A stretch of DNA of 64,000 nt from Nocardia pneumoniae NBRC 100136 (GCF_000308755.1 NZ_BAGF01000044.1:1-64000), one strand, 5' to 3'. Positions 17,034-25,748 are shown, counted from the first letter of the stretch. Notes: generated by a model from the letters alone, not told the origin. A program made the numbers and translations.

Positions 17034-17753
17034 ATGACTGTTCCCTCCCCGCGCGCCGACGCGATCCCTCTCCACATGATCAGCCTCCCCGCAGGGCACA
17101 TCGAACTGCGCGACGAGAGCAAGAAGACCAGCAGGGCGGTCGAGGTGGCCGCTTTCGACCTGGCGCCGCACCCGGTCACCACCGGGCTCTTCGCCGCGCT
17201 GCTCGGCATCGCGCCGCCGGACGAGGCCACGGCGCGCCTGCCGGTCACCGAGATCTCCTGGACGAAGGCCGTCCGGTTCTGCAACCTGCTCTCCGAGGCC
17301 AGCGGGGTCACGCCCTGCTATGCGATCAGCGACGATCCCGACGCGCTCGACGTGACCTGTGATCCGGCGGCCGATGGCTACCGACTGCCCACCGAGGCCG
17401 AATGGGAATACGCCTGCCGCGCAGGCTCCGTCGCCGTGCGTTATGGCGATCTGGACGAGATCGCCTGGTATCGCGAGAATTCCGGCGGCGCTGTGCATCG
17501 GGTGGCGACCAAGGCGCCGAACGCGTGGGGCCTCTACGACATGATCGGCAATGTCTGGGAATGGTGCTGGGATGTCTACGATCCCGAGGTCTACGGCCCA
17601 TACCGGGTGTTCCGCGGCGGCGGGGCCTTCGACCTGCCGCGCAGTTGCCGTGCGGCGTGCCGCCGCAAGAGTCACCCGACCTTCCACATCGACGACCTCG
17701 GGTTCCGCGTAGCTCGCAACCGCACCGGCGGACAGTCGGATTTGTCGGCGTGA
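17034..17753 (+). CDS. SUMF1/FGE-fold protein without the catalytic cysteine pair
   Basis: The protein has 239 residues with SUMF1 hallmarks: PVTEISWTKAVRFCNLLSEASG, YRLPTEAEWEYACRAG, GNVWEWCWD and RVFRGGGAFDL...LGFRVAR. True formylglycine-generating enzymes carry two copper-binding cysteines after the RGGS motif. Aligned on RGG (194-196), those positions here hold Leu and Arg, and the nearby Cys205 and Cys209 have the wrong spacing. It is therefore probably a non-FGE member with another oxidative or binding role. TAGGCT lies 9 nt before the ATG. Confidence 0.8.
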   Translation: MTVPSPRADAIPLHMISLPAGHIELRDESKKTSRAVEVAAFDLAPHPVTTGLFAALLGIAPPDEATARLPVTEISWTKAVRFCNLLSEASGVTPCYAISDDPDALDVTCDPAADGYRLPTEAEWEYACRAGSVAVRYGDLDEIAWYRENSGGAVHRVATKAPNAWGLYDMIGNVWEWCWDVYDPEVYGPYRVFRGGGAFDLPRSCRAACRRKSHPTFHIDDLGFRVARNRTGGQSDLSA

Positions 17754-18046
17754 TGAGCGAAAAGCATTGCGTTCCACATGCAGCCTGGTCTTGTTACAGC
17801 GCGAGTCGCGGGCGGATCGCCCACTCGGACGCGTGAGCCCGGAACGGGCCAACCCTTCGATCGCGACAGCTCGACATATGCGACCGGATGCGCGATCGAG
17901 CGGCATCTGAATCCGTAATGGCCGACACTGCATCGCTATTCACGGCATCGATGATCTGAGCCAGCCGAAGCGTGCCACGACAGGCGCCGCGGGCGCGGCC
18001 TGGATCCGATGCGGACATTCGCTACGACAGGAAGTAGTATGGGCCG

Positions 18047-18568
18047 GTGCGAAATCCGGCGGATGTGGCGACGCGGCTGCGCGGCGCGTTCGTCGGATCC
18101 GCGGCCGGGGCGGTGAGCATCGCGGCGCATGCCCTCGGCGGTGGAGCGATGTCCCCCGGGGCTGCGCCGATCGCGGTGTTGATCCTCGCGTGCGCGGCGG
18201 TGGGCGTCCTGGTCGGCGCGCGACCGCACCGGCGCGGGCTCGGCGAGATCACGGCAATGCTGGCGATCGGGCAGACCGTCGCACATCTGGCGCTGACTCT
18301 GTCCGCCGCACATCAGCACGACGCTTCCTCGGTAATGCTCGGCGCGCATCTCGCGGCCATCCCGATCGGCGCGCTGCTCATCCACGCCGCCGAACGGGCG
18401 GTGTTGCAAGCGGCATCCGACATCCGGCACACGGTGCGCATCCTGGCCGTCGGTCCCACCGCACCTGCCGGATTCCGCTCGCCCGTGATCGACCGCGCTC
18501 TGCCCTGGCCGCGGCGCCTACTGCTCGGTTCGGGCTCCGGCCTGCGCGGCCCCCCACTCTTCCGCTGA
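18047..18568 (+). CDS. Membrane protein upstream of the copper genes
   Basis: The protein has 173 residues with about four hydrophobic segments (GAVSIAAHALGGG, PIAVLILACAAVGVLVG, EITAMLAIGQTVAHLALTL and LGAHLAAIPIGALLIHAAE). Histidines are frequent within or beside them (AAHA, AHLAL, AAHQHD, LGAHLAA), as seen in membrane proteins found next to PCuAC-type chaperones. A metal-related role is plausible but unproven. The GTG lies 6 nt after TAGTAT (18035-18040), a likely leaderless start. Confidence 0.6.
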   Translation: MRNPADVATRLRGAFVGSAAGAVSIAAHALGGGAMSPGAAPIAVLILACAAVGVLVGARPHRRGLGEITAMLAIGQTVAHLALTLSAAHQHDASSVMLGAHLAAIPIGALLIHAAERAVLQAASDIRHTVRILAVGPTAPAGFRSPVIDRALPWPRRLLLGSGSGLRGPPLFR

Positions 18569-19004
18569 CTTCCTGCGCTGCCGGTGCACGTCAGGTCTTG
18601 CCGCCCAAGGCTTTTCGTGGTCGGCCGGACACGGCTGAGCTCGAGCCCCAGCACGTTTGCCGCCCGAGACATCGCTACCTCCGTTCGGCATCGCGCAACC
18701 CACCGATCGGACTGCGCGCGCTATGCCACAGCACGAAGAGCGGTGTGTCGCAAGGTCACCTGACCGGGCCGCGGTCGACGGTCAGCGTTCGTATTCACCG
18801 AACGGCGCTACGGCCAGCGAAATCGGACGCACGTGGACGTTCGGTGCCATATCGGCACGCGACTCACCGCGCGGACAGGCACTGACCGATCTTGTGAACC
18901 CGCCGCCATCGAGCGGTCCGGGCTGGGCCGAACACGGCACGAGACGACAGCGGACCTCGGTCATCGGCGCAACCACCACCACATCTCATATCTTCGGAGT
19001 TTCC
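18569..19004. other. Intergenic region before the copper chaperone
   Basis: This 436-nt region has no supported gene. The chaperone frame is open through much of it, but the upstream translation is low-complexity and lacks a signal peptide, so it is excluded. It should contain the promoter of the chaperone-peroxidase pair; no clear metal-regulator dyad was found. Confidence 0.4.
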
Positions 19005-19589
19005 ATGCCCACCAACACTTTCGACCCACCGCACGTCGTATCGCGCACCGCTCGCCTCCTGCGCGGCGTGGCAGCCGCCGCGGCGGTGCCGTTCCTCCTG
19101 GTCGCCTGCTCGTCGAACGACAAGACGCAGGCCGCGTCCTCCACCGACGCCGTGACCATCGCCGATCAATGGGTCAAGGCGGCCGAGGGCGGGATGTCGG
19201 CCGCGTTCGGCGACCTGACCAACACCGGCGACACGCCGCGCACCGTGGTGTCGGCGACCAGCCCCGCCTCCAGCCGGATCGAGTTGCACGAAGTGGTCAC
19301 CGACGCGAACGGAACGAAGACCATGCGACCCAAACAGGGCGGCTTCGTGATTCCGGCGCACGGCCAGAAACAGCTGCAGCCCGGCGGTGACCACATCATG
19401 TTCATGGATCTGCACGGACCGCTGCGCACCGGCTCGGCGACGTCGGTCACCCTGACCTTCGACGACGGCTCCACCACGACCTTCACCGCCCAGGTGCGCG
19501 ACTTCTCCGGCAACCAGGAGAATTACGTGCCCGACCACGCGGACGGCGCACCGCATGCCGGCGCGCAGACCCCCTCGCACGGTGGCTGA
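19005..19589 (+). CDS. PCu(A)C-type copper chaperone lipoprotein
   Basis: The protein has 194 residues. A signal sequence ends in the lipobox LLVAC, so it is probably a lipoprotein anchored outside the membrane. The copper site follows the family pattern: His in ELHEVV, Met in KTMRPKQGG, and His-Met in GDHIMFMDL. Such chaperones hand Cu(I) to cytochrome oxidase or other extracytoplasmic cuproproteins. A GGAG site 5 nt before the ATG supports this start. Its stop overlaps the GTG of the Dyp-type peroxidase, so the two are coupled. Confidence 0.9.
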   Translation: MPTNTFDPPHVVSRTARLLRGVAAAAAVPFLLVACSSNDKTQAASSTDAVTIADQWVKAAEGGMSAAFGDLTNTGDTPRTVVSATSPASSRIELHEVVTDANGTKTMRPKQGGFVIPAHGQKQLQPGGDHIMFMDLHGPLRTGSATSVTLTFDDGSTTTFTAQVRDFSGNQENYVPDHADGAPHAGAQTPSHGG

Positions 19590-20793
19590 GCGGAACGGAT
19601 CGCGACCCAAAGGGATCAACCGGCGGCGTCTGCTGGGCGGCGGCGCCGCCGCGGCCGGCGCCGCCGGGATCGGACTCGGCGCGGCGGCGCTGACCGGGAC
19701 GCGAGAATCCGGAATCGCACGCGAGGCCGCGACGGTACCGTTCTACGGACCGAACCAAGCGGGTATCGCCACTGCCCCCCAATCGCACGCGGCATTCGTC
19801 GCGTTCGATCTGAAGCCGGGCACGCGGCGCGACGACCTCGTCGGCCTGCTGAGAATCTGGACCGACGACGCCGCCCGGCTCACCCAGGGCCGTCCCGCGC
19901 TCGCCGACACCGAACCCGACCTCGCCCGGCGCCCCGCGCGGCTCACCGTCACGGTGGGTTTCGGGCCCGCCGTGTTCACGGCGGCAGGGCTCGAACAGCT
20001 GCGGCCGTCCTGGCTGCGGCCGTTGCCGCCGTTCGCCATCGACCGGCTCGAACCGGCCTGGACCGGCGGCGATCTGCTGCTGCAGATCTGCGCCGACGAG
20101 GTGACCACGGTGTCGCATGCGGTGCGCGTGCTGTGCCGGAGCGTGTCCTCCTTGGTGGCCGTGCGCTGGGTGCAGCGCGGATTCCGCGATGCCGCGCCGG
20201 GGACGACGCCGCGCAATCTGATGGGTCAGGTGGACGGCACCGCGAATCTCGCGCCGGACACGCCCGAGTTCACCCGCCTGGTGTGGGACGACGGCGCGAC
20301 CCTGCCGTGGCTGGCCGGCGGTACCTCGTGCGTGCTGCGGCGGATCGCGATGGCGCTGGACACGTGGGATGAAATCGATCGGGAGGAAAGGGAACTCACC
20401 GTCGGACGCACCCTCGCCAACGGCGCACCGCTGACCGGGACCGACGAGTTCGACGAGCCGGATTTCACCGCCGTGGATTCGAACGGCATTCCGGTCATTC
20501 CGCCGTCGTCGCACATCGCTCGCGCCCATCACACGCACGACGGCGAACGATTCCTCCGGCGTGGTTACAACTACGACGACGCACCAGCGCCCGGTCGCAT
20601 CTCGAACTCGGGCCTGCTCTTCGCCGCCTACCAACGCGACGTGGACTCCCAGTTCCTGCCGGTCCAGCGCCGTCTCGCGGAGTTCGACGCGCTCAACGTC
20701 TGGACCACGCCGATCGGATCCGCGGTGTTCGCGCTACCGCCCGGAGTGCCGTCGCGGGGTGGCTATCTCGGGCAGCAGCTTTTCGAGGCCTGA
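19582..20793 (+). CDS. Tat-exported Dyp-type heme peroxidase (EfeB-like)
   Basis: The protein has 403 residues with a twin-arginine signal (INRRRLLGGGAAAAGAAGIGLGAAAL) and the Dyp GxxDG motif as GQVDGT. Later come the probable proximal-heme-ligand segment SSHIARAHH and the RRGYNYD block. Family members oxidise bulky substrates or release iron from heme (deferrochelatase). Export through Tat means heme is loaded before secretion. The GTG at 19582 overlaps the chaperone stop by 8 nt and was preferred for coupling; an ATG 27 nt earlier would lengthen the n-region. Confidence 0.9.
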   Translation: MAERNGSRPKGINRRRLLGGGAAAAGAAGIGLGAAALTGTRESGIAREAATVPFYGPNQAGIATAPQSHAAFVAFDLKPGTRRDDLVGLLRIWTDDAARLTQGRPALADTEPDLARRPARLTVTVGFGPAVFTAAGLEQLRPSWLRPLPPFAIDRLEPAWTGGDLLLQICADEVTTVSHAVRVLCRSVSSLVAVRWVQRGFRDAAPGTTPRNLMGQVDGTANLAPDTPEFTRLVWDDGATLPWLAGGTSCVLRRIAMALDTWDEIDREERELTVGRTLANGAPLTGTDEFDEPDFTAVDSNGIPVIPPSSHIARAHHTHDGERFLRRGYNYDDAPAPGRISNSGLLFAAYQRDVDSQFLPVQRRLAEFDALNVWTTPIGSAVFALPPGVPSRGGYLGQQLFEA

Positions 20794-20893
20794 CAGATTA
20801 CAGCGGCCATGCCGAGTAAATGCGCGACGACCAAAATATCGTTTCGGCCACCTGGTGTTTCAGGCGATAGAACGCGGATATCCACCGACGGTG

Positions 20894-21529
20894 TCAGCTG
20901 TCCCGAGACAGTCCGGCGATCGCGCGCAGCGCGGAAATCATTCCGGTAACCGGAATGCCGGGATCGATCGACCGGAACAGGCCCAGCCCGACACCGAGCG
21001 CCAGCACAGCGACGGCGGCCTCGGCCGTCGGCACCTGGGTGTCGACGTCCTCGGTCGTGCGCAGGGCGGTGCCGATCATGCCGACGATGGCACCGAGCCG
21101 GGTCGCGAGCTCGGCGCGCAGCTGGCGATTGCGCCGCGCGTGCACACTGAACTCCAGTTCCAGCTGTGTCCAGTTCGGATCGCCGATGACCCGCTCGGCC
21201 CATTCCGCGAGCCGTCGCAGACGCTCCGCGGTCGTCGGCGCGGCGATGATGTCGGCGATCTCGGCCGCACGTTCGCCGTGAATTTCGTCGAGCACGGCCA
21301 AACACAGTTCGTCTTTGGTGCGGAAGTTCGAATACACCGCCCCTTTGGTGAAACCCGCGGCCTCGGCGACCTTATCGATGCTCGTGGCCTGATAACCCTC
21401 GTTCAGGAACAGTCGCTTGGCGGTGGCGATCAGCACCGCGCGCGTCTGTGCCTGACTCTGAGCTCGAGTCGGCCGATCCACCGGCCCATATTCCTGAAGC
21501 CGCCGACTCTCATCCTGATTCGCAGACAA
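20894..21529 (-). CDS. TetR-family regulator beside the second lipase
   Basis: The protein has 211 residues with a TetR HTH (LIATAKRLFLNEGYQATSIDKVAEAAGFTKGAVYSNFRTKDEL) and a helical C-terminal domain (YsiA/AlkX-like in general layout). The TTG start is supported by AGGGAT 7 nt upstream. It is divergent from a secreted lipase with the dyad 21544-21558 between them. A near-identical dyad lies downstream of the lipase on the alkB side, so it may be a small fatty-acid or hydrocarbon regulon repressor. Confidence 0.85.
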   Translation of the reverse strand: MSANQDESRRLQEYGPVDRPTRAQSQAQTRAVLIATAKRLFLNEGYQATSIDKVAEAAGFTKGAVYSNFRTKDELCLAVLDEIHGERAAEIADIIAAPTTAERLRRLAEWAERVIGDPNWTQLELEFSVHARRNRQLRAELATRLGAIVGMIGTALRTTEDVDTQVPTAEAAVAVLALGVGLGLFRSIDPGIPVTGMISALRAIAGLSRDS

Positions 21530-21543
21530 CCGATATCCCTTCA

Positions 21544-21558
21544 GATACTCTCAGTATC
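21544..21558. promoter_or_regulatory. TetR operator at the second lipase
   Basis: GATACT-CTC-AGTATC is a perfect dyad located 14 nt upstream of the tetR start and 47 nt upstream of the lipase start. It differs at only two central positions from the dyad at 22961-22975. Confidence 0.6.
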
Positions 21559-21605
21559 CGATTGTAGATGCCAGCGGTATCCCAAATCGCAGGAAGGATC
21601 GAATC

Positions 21606-22925
21606 GTGAGGAGCCGATTAGGCAAAGTCGCCGCAGCTTTGACGGGAACCCTCCTCGTGGTCGGAGGCGGCGCGATCTCTGCACCACACGCATGGACGCA
21701 GCCGGCCGCGGAAGCCGCCGCTGATTTCTACCTGCCGCCCGTGCCGCTGCCATCGTCGGTGCCCGGCACGATCATCCGCACCGAACCGTCGCATCTGGCG
21801 CTGTCGATCCCTGGCGGACCCGGAGCGATCCCGGCGACGGCGACGCGGGTCATGTACGTCAGCAGCGATACCCACGACGCACCGACCGCGGTGGTGGGAA
21901 CGTATCTGGAGGCATCCCAGCCGTGGACCGGCCCGGGCGAGCGCCCGCTGGTCTCCTACGCAGTCGGCACGAAAGGACAGGGCGATCAGTGCGCGCCCTC
22001 GAAGTTGCTGGCGCAGTTCGTCCAGTATCAGCCTCCGCTGGACGTCATCGTCGAATATGACGTGCTGGCGATCTACACGCTTCTCGCCCGCGGCATGTCG
22101 GTCATGGTGACCGATTACCACGGCCTGGGCACGCCCGAGGTGCACGACTTCTTGAACCGCAAAGCGCAAGCTCACGCGCTGTTGGACGGCGCGCGTGCCG
22201 CGCTGCAACTGCCCGGGACCAGCCTCGGGGGCAACGCGCCGGTCATTCTCTACGGCTACTCGCAGGGCGGCATGGCCTCCGCGGGCGCGGCCGAACTGCA
22301 ACCGAGCTACGCCCCCGAACTGAACGTACGTGGCGCCTACGTCGGCGGTCCGGTGGTGGACGACGAGTACTTCATCGGGCACAACGACGGCCGAGCCGCC
22401 ATGGGGCCCGCCTTCGCCTGGATCCTCAACGGCATCGCCGCCAACTACCCGGAAACCCGCCCGGTGCTGGAAGCCGAACTCAACGACACGGGCAAGGCGA
22501 TCTTGCGCGAAGCCCAGGACAAATGCGCCGTTCCGCTCGGACTTGCCCAGCTGCATCAATTCACGTCCCAGTGGACAACCAGCGGAGAACCTCTCACCGC
22601 GGTGATCGATCGGTCCCCGGCGCTGAGAGCGGCATTCGACGCACAGCGGGTCGGCACGCTCGCCCCGCGGGTGCCGGTACTCATCGCCTCCAGCCCGAAC
22701 GACGAGGGAGCGCCGTATCCGCCCGTGCGCGACATGGCCGCGAGGTGGTGCGGTAGCGGGGCGCCCGTCCAGCTGGACTCGAACGCCGATATCCCCAGCG
22801 TCATCACGGGATTGCGGGTGACCCACGTGCTGGCCTTCTTCCCGTCCCTGGTGGCCTCGCAGGACTGGATGACCGCTCGACTCGCGGGCGAGCCCGCCCC
22901 GAGCAACTGCGCGGCGCTGCCCTAG
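21606..22925 (+). CDS. Secreted lipase, LIP family (second copy)
   Basis: The protein has 439 residues, with a signal peptide (RSRLGKVAAALTGTLLVVGGGAISAPHAWTQ) and a full-length secretory lipase. The nucleophile elbow is YGYSQGGMAS, the probable acid is in IASSPNDEGAPY and the histidine is in GLRVTHVLAFF. It matches the usual length of Candida-type/actinobacterial LIP lipases more closely than the first copy. The GTG has AGGAAGG at 7 nt. It would release fatty acids from extracellular lipid; the alkB gene downstream fits a hydrophobic-substrate theme. Confidence 0.88.
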   Translation: MRSRLGKVAAALTGTLLVVGGGAISAPHAWTQPAAEAAADFYLPPVPLPSSVPGTIIRTEPSHLALSIPGGPGAIPATATRVMYVSSDTHDAPTAVVGTYLEASQPWTGPGERPLVSYAVGTKGQGDQCAPSKLLAQFVQYQPPLDVIVEYDVLAIYTLLARGMSVMVTDYHGLGTPEVHDFLNRKAQAHALLDGARAALQLPGTSLGGNAPVILYGYSQGGMASAGAAELQPSYAPELNVRGAYVGGPVVDDEYFIGHNDGRAAMGPAFAWILNGIAANYPETRPVLEAELNDTGKAILREAQDKCAVPLGLAQLHQFTSQWTTSGEPLTAVIDRSPALRAAFDAQRVGTLAPRVPVLIASSPNDEGAPYPPVRDMAARWCGSGAPVQLDSNADIPSVITGLRVTHVLAFFPSLVASQDWMTARLAGEPAPSNCAALP

Positions 22926-23259
22926 TCCCGGGCTCTAGTTGCGCAGGCACGACCGACTCCGATACCGTCAGTATCCCAATCGGATGTACGGCCCGCGCAT
23001 TGCTCGTGCCGAGCACGGCTCGTCGCAGCTGAGGTGGTGCCGTTGCCGGGTGCGGGTCGGCGTCAGATCCGACCCCGCACTCGGCAACCGAACCGGCCGA
23101 GCGCACCGAGGCGATCGCCCAGGCCCGCGGTGCGAAGCCAGCGAGATTCACCCCAATGTTCCGCCGGATGTTTCCGCGGCTGTCAGAGCCGACGGGTCGG
23201 TGCCGTGGTGCACCGTTCAGTGTTCGTTCGCTAGCTCGGAATTGTGAAGGGAGGGTCGA
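22926..23259. other. Intergenic region between the lipase and alkB
   Basis: Apart from the dyad at 22961-22975, I find no gene in this stretch of about 330 nt. Small open frames exist but have neither ribosome sites nor recognisable products. It should hold the alkB promoter. Confidence 0.4.
22961..22975. promoter_or_regulatory. Second copy of the TetR-type dyad, upstream of alkB
   Basis: GATAC-CGTCA-GTATC matches the dyad at 21544-21558 at 13 of 15 positions. It lies 36 nt after the lipase stop and about 300 nt before the first possible start of the alkB transcript, as expected for a shared regulator of lipase and alkB. No promoter was confirmed next to it. Confidence 0.45.
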
Positions 23260-23451
23260 ATGTCGGAGTTGGCTCACCGCCACCAAGCTTTCGGTGACCC
23301 TGCCGTCGAATCGACTTGGTGCGCATTCCCCACGCTGGCCGTCGCCGCGGGCCGAGGCCGCGGCGACGGGCGGACGACACAGATTCCGCATGCCGGCGCC
23401 GCCTGTCCGGCGGCGACGCATCGGACCGAAGCGCCGGAGCGAATCCGATGA
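23260..23451 (+). CDS. Possible small coupled ORF in front of alkB
   Basis: This is a 63-codon frame whose ATG has a very strong ribosome site (AAGGGAGGG, 4 nt spacing). Its TGA overlaps the alkB ATG as ATGA. The product is rich in Ala, Gly, Arg and His and matches no family I know. It may be a translated leader that couples ribosomes onto alkB, which itself has no good ribosome site. It could also be non-coding. Confidence 0.35.
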   Translation: MSELAHRHQAFGDPAVESTWCAFPTLAVAAGRGRGDGRTTQIPHAGAACPAATHRTEAPERIR

Positions 23452-24686
23452 CGGTGCAGCGCAGTCTTTTTCGCGGAAATCGGGACAAGGCGGATCCGAA
23501 GCGCCCCCTGTGGGTGCTGAGTCTGCTGGCTCCGGGTTTCGGGCTGCTGCCGTCCCAGCTGGTGCTGCACACCGGAGCCGCGGTGTTCTGGTGGATCGAG
23601 CCGATCATCATTCTGATCGTGATCCCGGTGCTGGACTGGGCGATCGGTGAGGACGGCACCAATCCGCGCGAGGAAGACTACGAGGCGCTCTCCAACGACC
23701 GGTACTACCGGTGGTGCACGTATCTGTTCTTGCCCATCCAATTCATCGCTTTGCTGATCGCGGCCTACATGTGGGCCGGCGACGAGCTGAGCGGGGTCGA
23801 CAAGCTGGGCTTGGCGGTCACCATGGGTTTCATGTCCGGAATCGGCATCAACGCCGCGCACGAACTCGGCCACCGGGTCGAACATCTCGAACGCTGGCTG
23901 GCGAAAATCGCGCTCGCGCAATCGGCTTACGGACACTTCTATGTCGAGCACAACCGGGGTCACCACGCCCGGGTCGCCACACCCGAGGACCCCGCCAGCG
24001 CGCGGCTCGGCGAGTCACTGTGGGCGTTCTTCCCTCGCACCGTCGTCGGCGGATTCCGCTCCGCGGTGCGCCTGGAACAAGAACGCTTGCAGCGCAAAGG
24101 GCTGCGCTGGTGGAGCAGTCGCAACAACCTCCTGCAAGCGTGGGCGATGACGCTGGCGCTCTTCGGTGCCCTGCTCGCCCTCTTCGGCTGGTCCATCCTG
24201 CCGTACCTGCTGGTCCAGGCGGTGATCGGCGCCGCGCTGCTGGAGACGGTGAACTACATCGAGCACTACGGGCTGCTGCGGCGGCGGCTGCCCAACGGCC
24301 GCTGGGCACGGTGCTCACCGGCCGACAGCTGGAACTCCGACCGCCTGCTCACCAACGTCGTCCTGTTCCACCTGCAGCGACACAGCGACCACCACGCCAA
24401 TCCCGGGCGGCGCTACCAGACGCTGCGCAGTTCGCAGGAGGCACCGCAGCTTCCCGCCGGGTATGCCACCATGATCGTGCTCGCCGCCGTACCGCCCCTG
24501 TGGCGTCGCGTCATGGACCCCAAGGTGCTGGCCCACTACGACGGCGATGTCACCCGCGCCAACATCGCGCCCCGCAAACGCGGTCGGATCCTCGCCACGC
24601 ACAAGCCGCCCACGGCGGCCCCGGCTTCGGGTCCGAACGGCAGCGTCCGCTCGGGCAGCTCGGACCCGTTCGCCAGGCGCTGGTGA
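23448..24686 (+). CDS. alkB: AlkB-type alkane 1-monooxygenase
   Basis: This 412-residue integral-membrane diiron hydroxylase oxidises n-alkanes at the terminal carbon. All signature histidine boxes are present: HELGH (138-142), EHNRGHH (167-173), NYIEHYG (269-275) and LQRHSDHH (309-316), with about six membrane segments. Electrons normally come from rubredoxin and rubredoxin reductase, which often follow alkB in actinobacteria. None is encoded here, nor is a rubredoxin fused at the C-terminus, which ends in a disordered Ser/Gly tail. The ATG overlaps the stop of the upstream small frame. Confidence 0.93.
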   Translation: MTVQRSLFRGNRDKADPKRPLWVLSLLAPGFGLLPSQLVLHTGAAVFWWIEPIIILIVIPVLDWAIGEDGTNPREEDYEALSNDRYYRWCTYLFLPIQFIALLIAAYMWAGDELSGVDKLGLAVTMGFMSGIGINAAHELGHRVEHLERWLAKIALAQSAYGHFYVEHNRGHHARVATPEDPASARLGESLWAFFPRTVVGGFRSAVRLEQERLQRKGLRWWSSRNNLLQAWAMTLALFGALLALFGWSILPYLLVQAVIGAALLETVNYIEHYGLLRRRLPNGRWARCSPADSWNSDRLLTNVVLFHLQRHSDHHANPGRRYQTLRSSQEAPQLPAGYATMIVLAAVPPLWRRVMDPKVLAHYDGDVTRANIAPRKRGRILATHKPPTAAPASGPNGSVRSGSSDPFARRW

Positions 24687-24695
24687 AGCCGTCGG

Positions 24696-25001
24696 CTATC
24701 CGACGGAGATACTGCCACCCTTGGGCAGGTAACCGAGCTTCTCCACAGGCAGCTCACCGACCACCGTACCCGTGCAGTCCGGGCCGGAGTGCAGAGTGAT
24801 GGGGCGATCCGTGAGGTTGCCGACGGTGACCTGGAGGGTGGAGAAGAAGGTGCCGTCGGTGTTCAGGCAGCCCACCGGGTCCACATGCGGCTCGCCGTTG
24901 ATCGTCACCGTTCCGGTCGCGGCCTGCGCGGTCCCCGCCGACAGCACGGCAGCGGCCCCGGCCATGGCCAGCGCACCGACAAACCCAGCAGTACGAATCA
25001 T
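24696..25001 (-). CDS. Small secreted protein, function unknown
   Basis: This 101-residue protein has a classic signal peptide (IRTAGFVGALAMAGAAAVLSAGTAQA) followed by about 75 residues, mostly beta-prone. Two cysteines (in VGCLNTDG and PDCTGTV) could form a disulfide. No family was recognised; it resembles the small Ig-like exported proteins common in Nocardia and Streptomyces. The ATG has GGAG upstream. It converges on alkB with a 9-nt gap. Confidence 0.65.
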   Translation of the reverse strand: MIRTAGFVGALAMAGAAAVLSAGTAQAATGTVTINGEPHVDPVGCLNTDGTFFSTLQVTVGNLTDRPITLHSGPDCTGTVVGELPVEKLGYLPKGGSISVG

Positions 25002-25163
25002 TCGCGGCTCCAGTTCTTTCGATGCCGGCCAACCCCGAAGCCGACCTCTGGGAAAATGCGCCTGCGATTGTGTCACGAGTTGCACCAGGACCCAACCGCA
25101 CTGGTCGCCGGGCATGCCTGGGCGGGCCGGGTGACCGTAGCTCCCGGCTCCGCCGGATCGGGG

Positions 25164-25748
25164 TCAGGCGGCCGCGGCGCGCAGGGTTCGGGCGTCGGTG
25201 CGAATCCCGAACGCCACGATGATCTCCATGATGCCGAGCACGATCAGCCACACTCCGGCCACGAGGGCCAGCGTGGCCACCGACCGCACCGGCCAGATGA
25301 TCAGCACGACACCGGCGATCGCGGTCACGATGCCGAAGAACACCTGCCACCAGCGTCCCGGCAACCCGGGCTCGGAGATCGCGGCCATCAGCAACGCGAT
25401 CCCGCGAAACAGCCAGCCGATGCCGATCCACAACCCGAGCAGCAGGATCGAGGCCAGCTCGTCGCGGAAACAGAACACGCCGATGACGATGGACAGCACG
25501 CCGACGATGAAGGACAGCACCCGGAAGCCGGTACTCGACGGCGCGCCGAACGCCGCCATCAACTGCAGGAAGCCGGTGACCACCAGGTACACGCCGAAGA
25601 TGATGCCCGCGGCCAGCAGCGTGATATCCGGCCAGACCAGGATCAGGACGCCGAGGATCACCGCGAGGATGCCGGTGACCAAGACGGTTTGCCACGCACG
25701 GCGGGCAACAGACTGCAGAGGACCCTCTAGCACGCTGTTTGTCGTCAT
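25164..25748 (-). CDS. HdeD-family (DUF308) membrane protein
   Basis: The protein has 194 residues with six membrane helices arranged as three repeats, typical of DUF308/HdeD: ILAVILGVLILVWPDITLLAAGIIFGVYLVVTGFLQL, a middle pair, and AIAGVVLIIWPVRSVATLALVAGVWLIVLGIMEI. The repeated IxxG(V)xxLxWP motif is diagnostic. E. coli HdeD supports acid resistance; the actinobacterial role is unknown. ATG lies 6 nt after TAGCAT, a likely leaderless start. It is divergent from the GT9 gene. Confidence 0.85.
   Translation of the reverse strand: MTTNSVLEGPLQSVARRAWQTVLVTGILAVILGVLILVWPDITLLAAGIIFGVYLVVTGFLQLMAAFGAPSSTGFRVLSFIVGVLSIVIGVFCFRDELASILLLGLWIGIGWLFRGIALLMAAISEPGLPGRWWQVFFGIVTAIAGVVLIIWPVRSVATLALVAGVWLIVLGIMEIIVAFGIRTDARTLRAAAA

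Noticed and set aside
17034..17753. Annotation as formylglycine-generating enzyme
   Set aside because: The two catalytic cysteines expected after RGGS are missing and no sulfatase is nearby.
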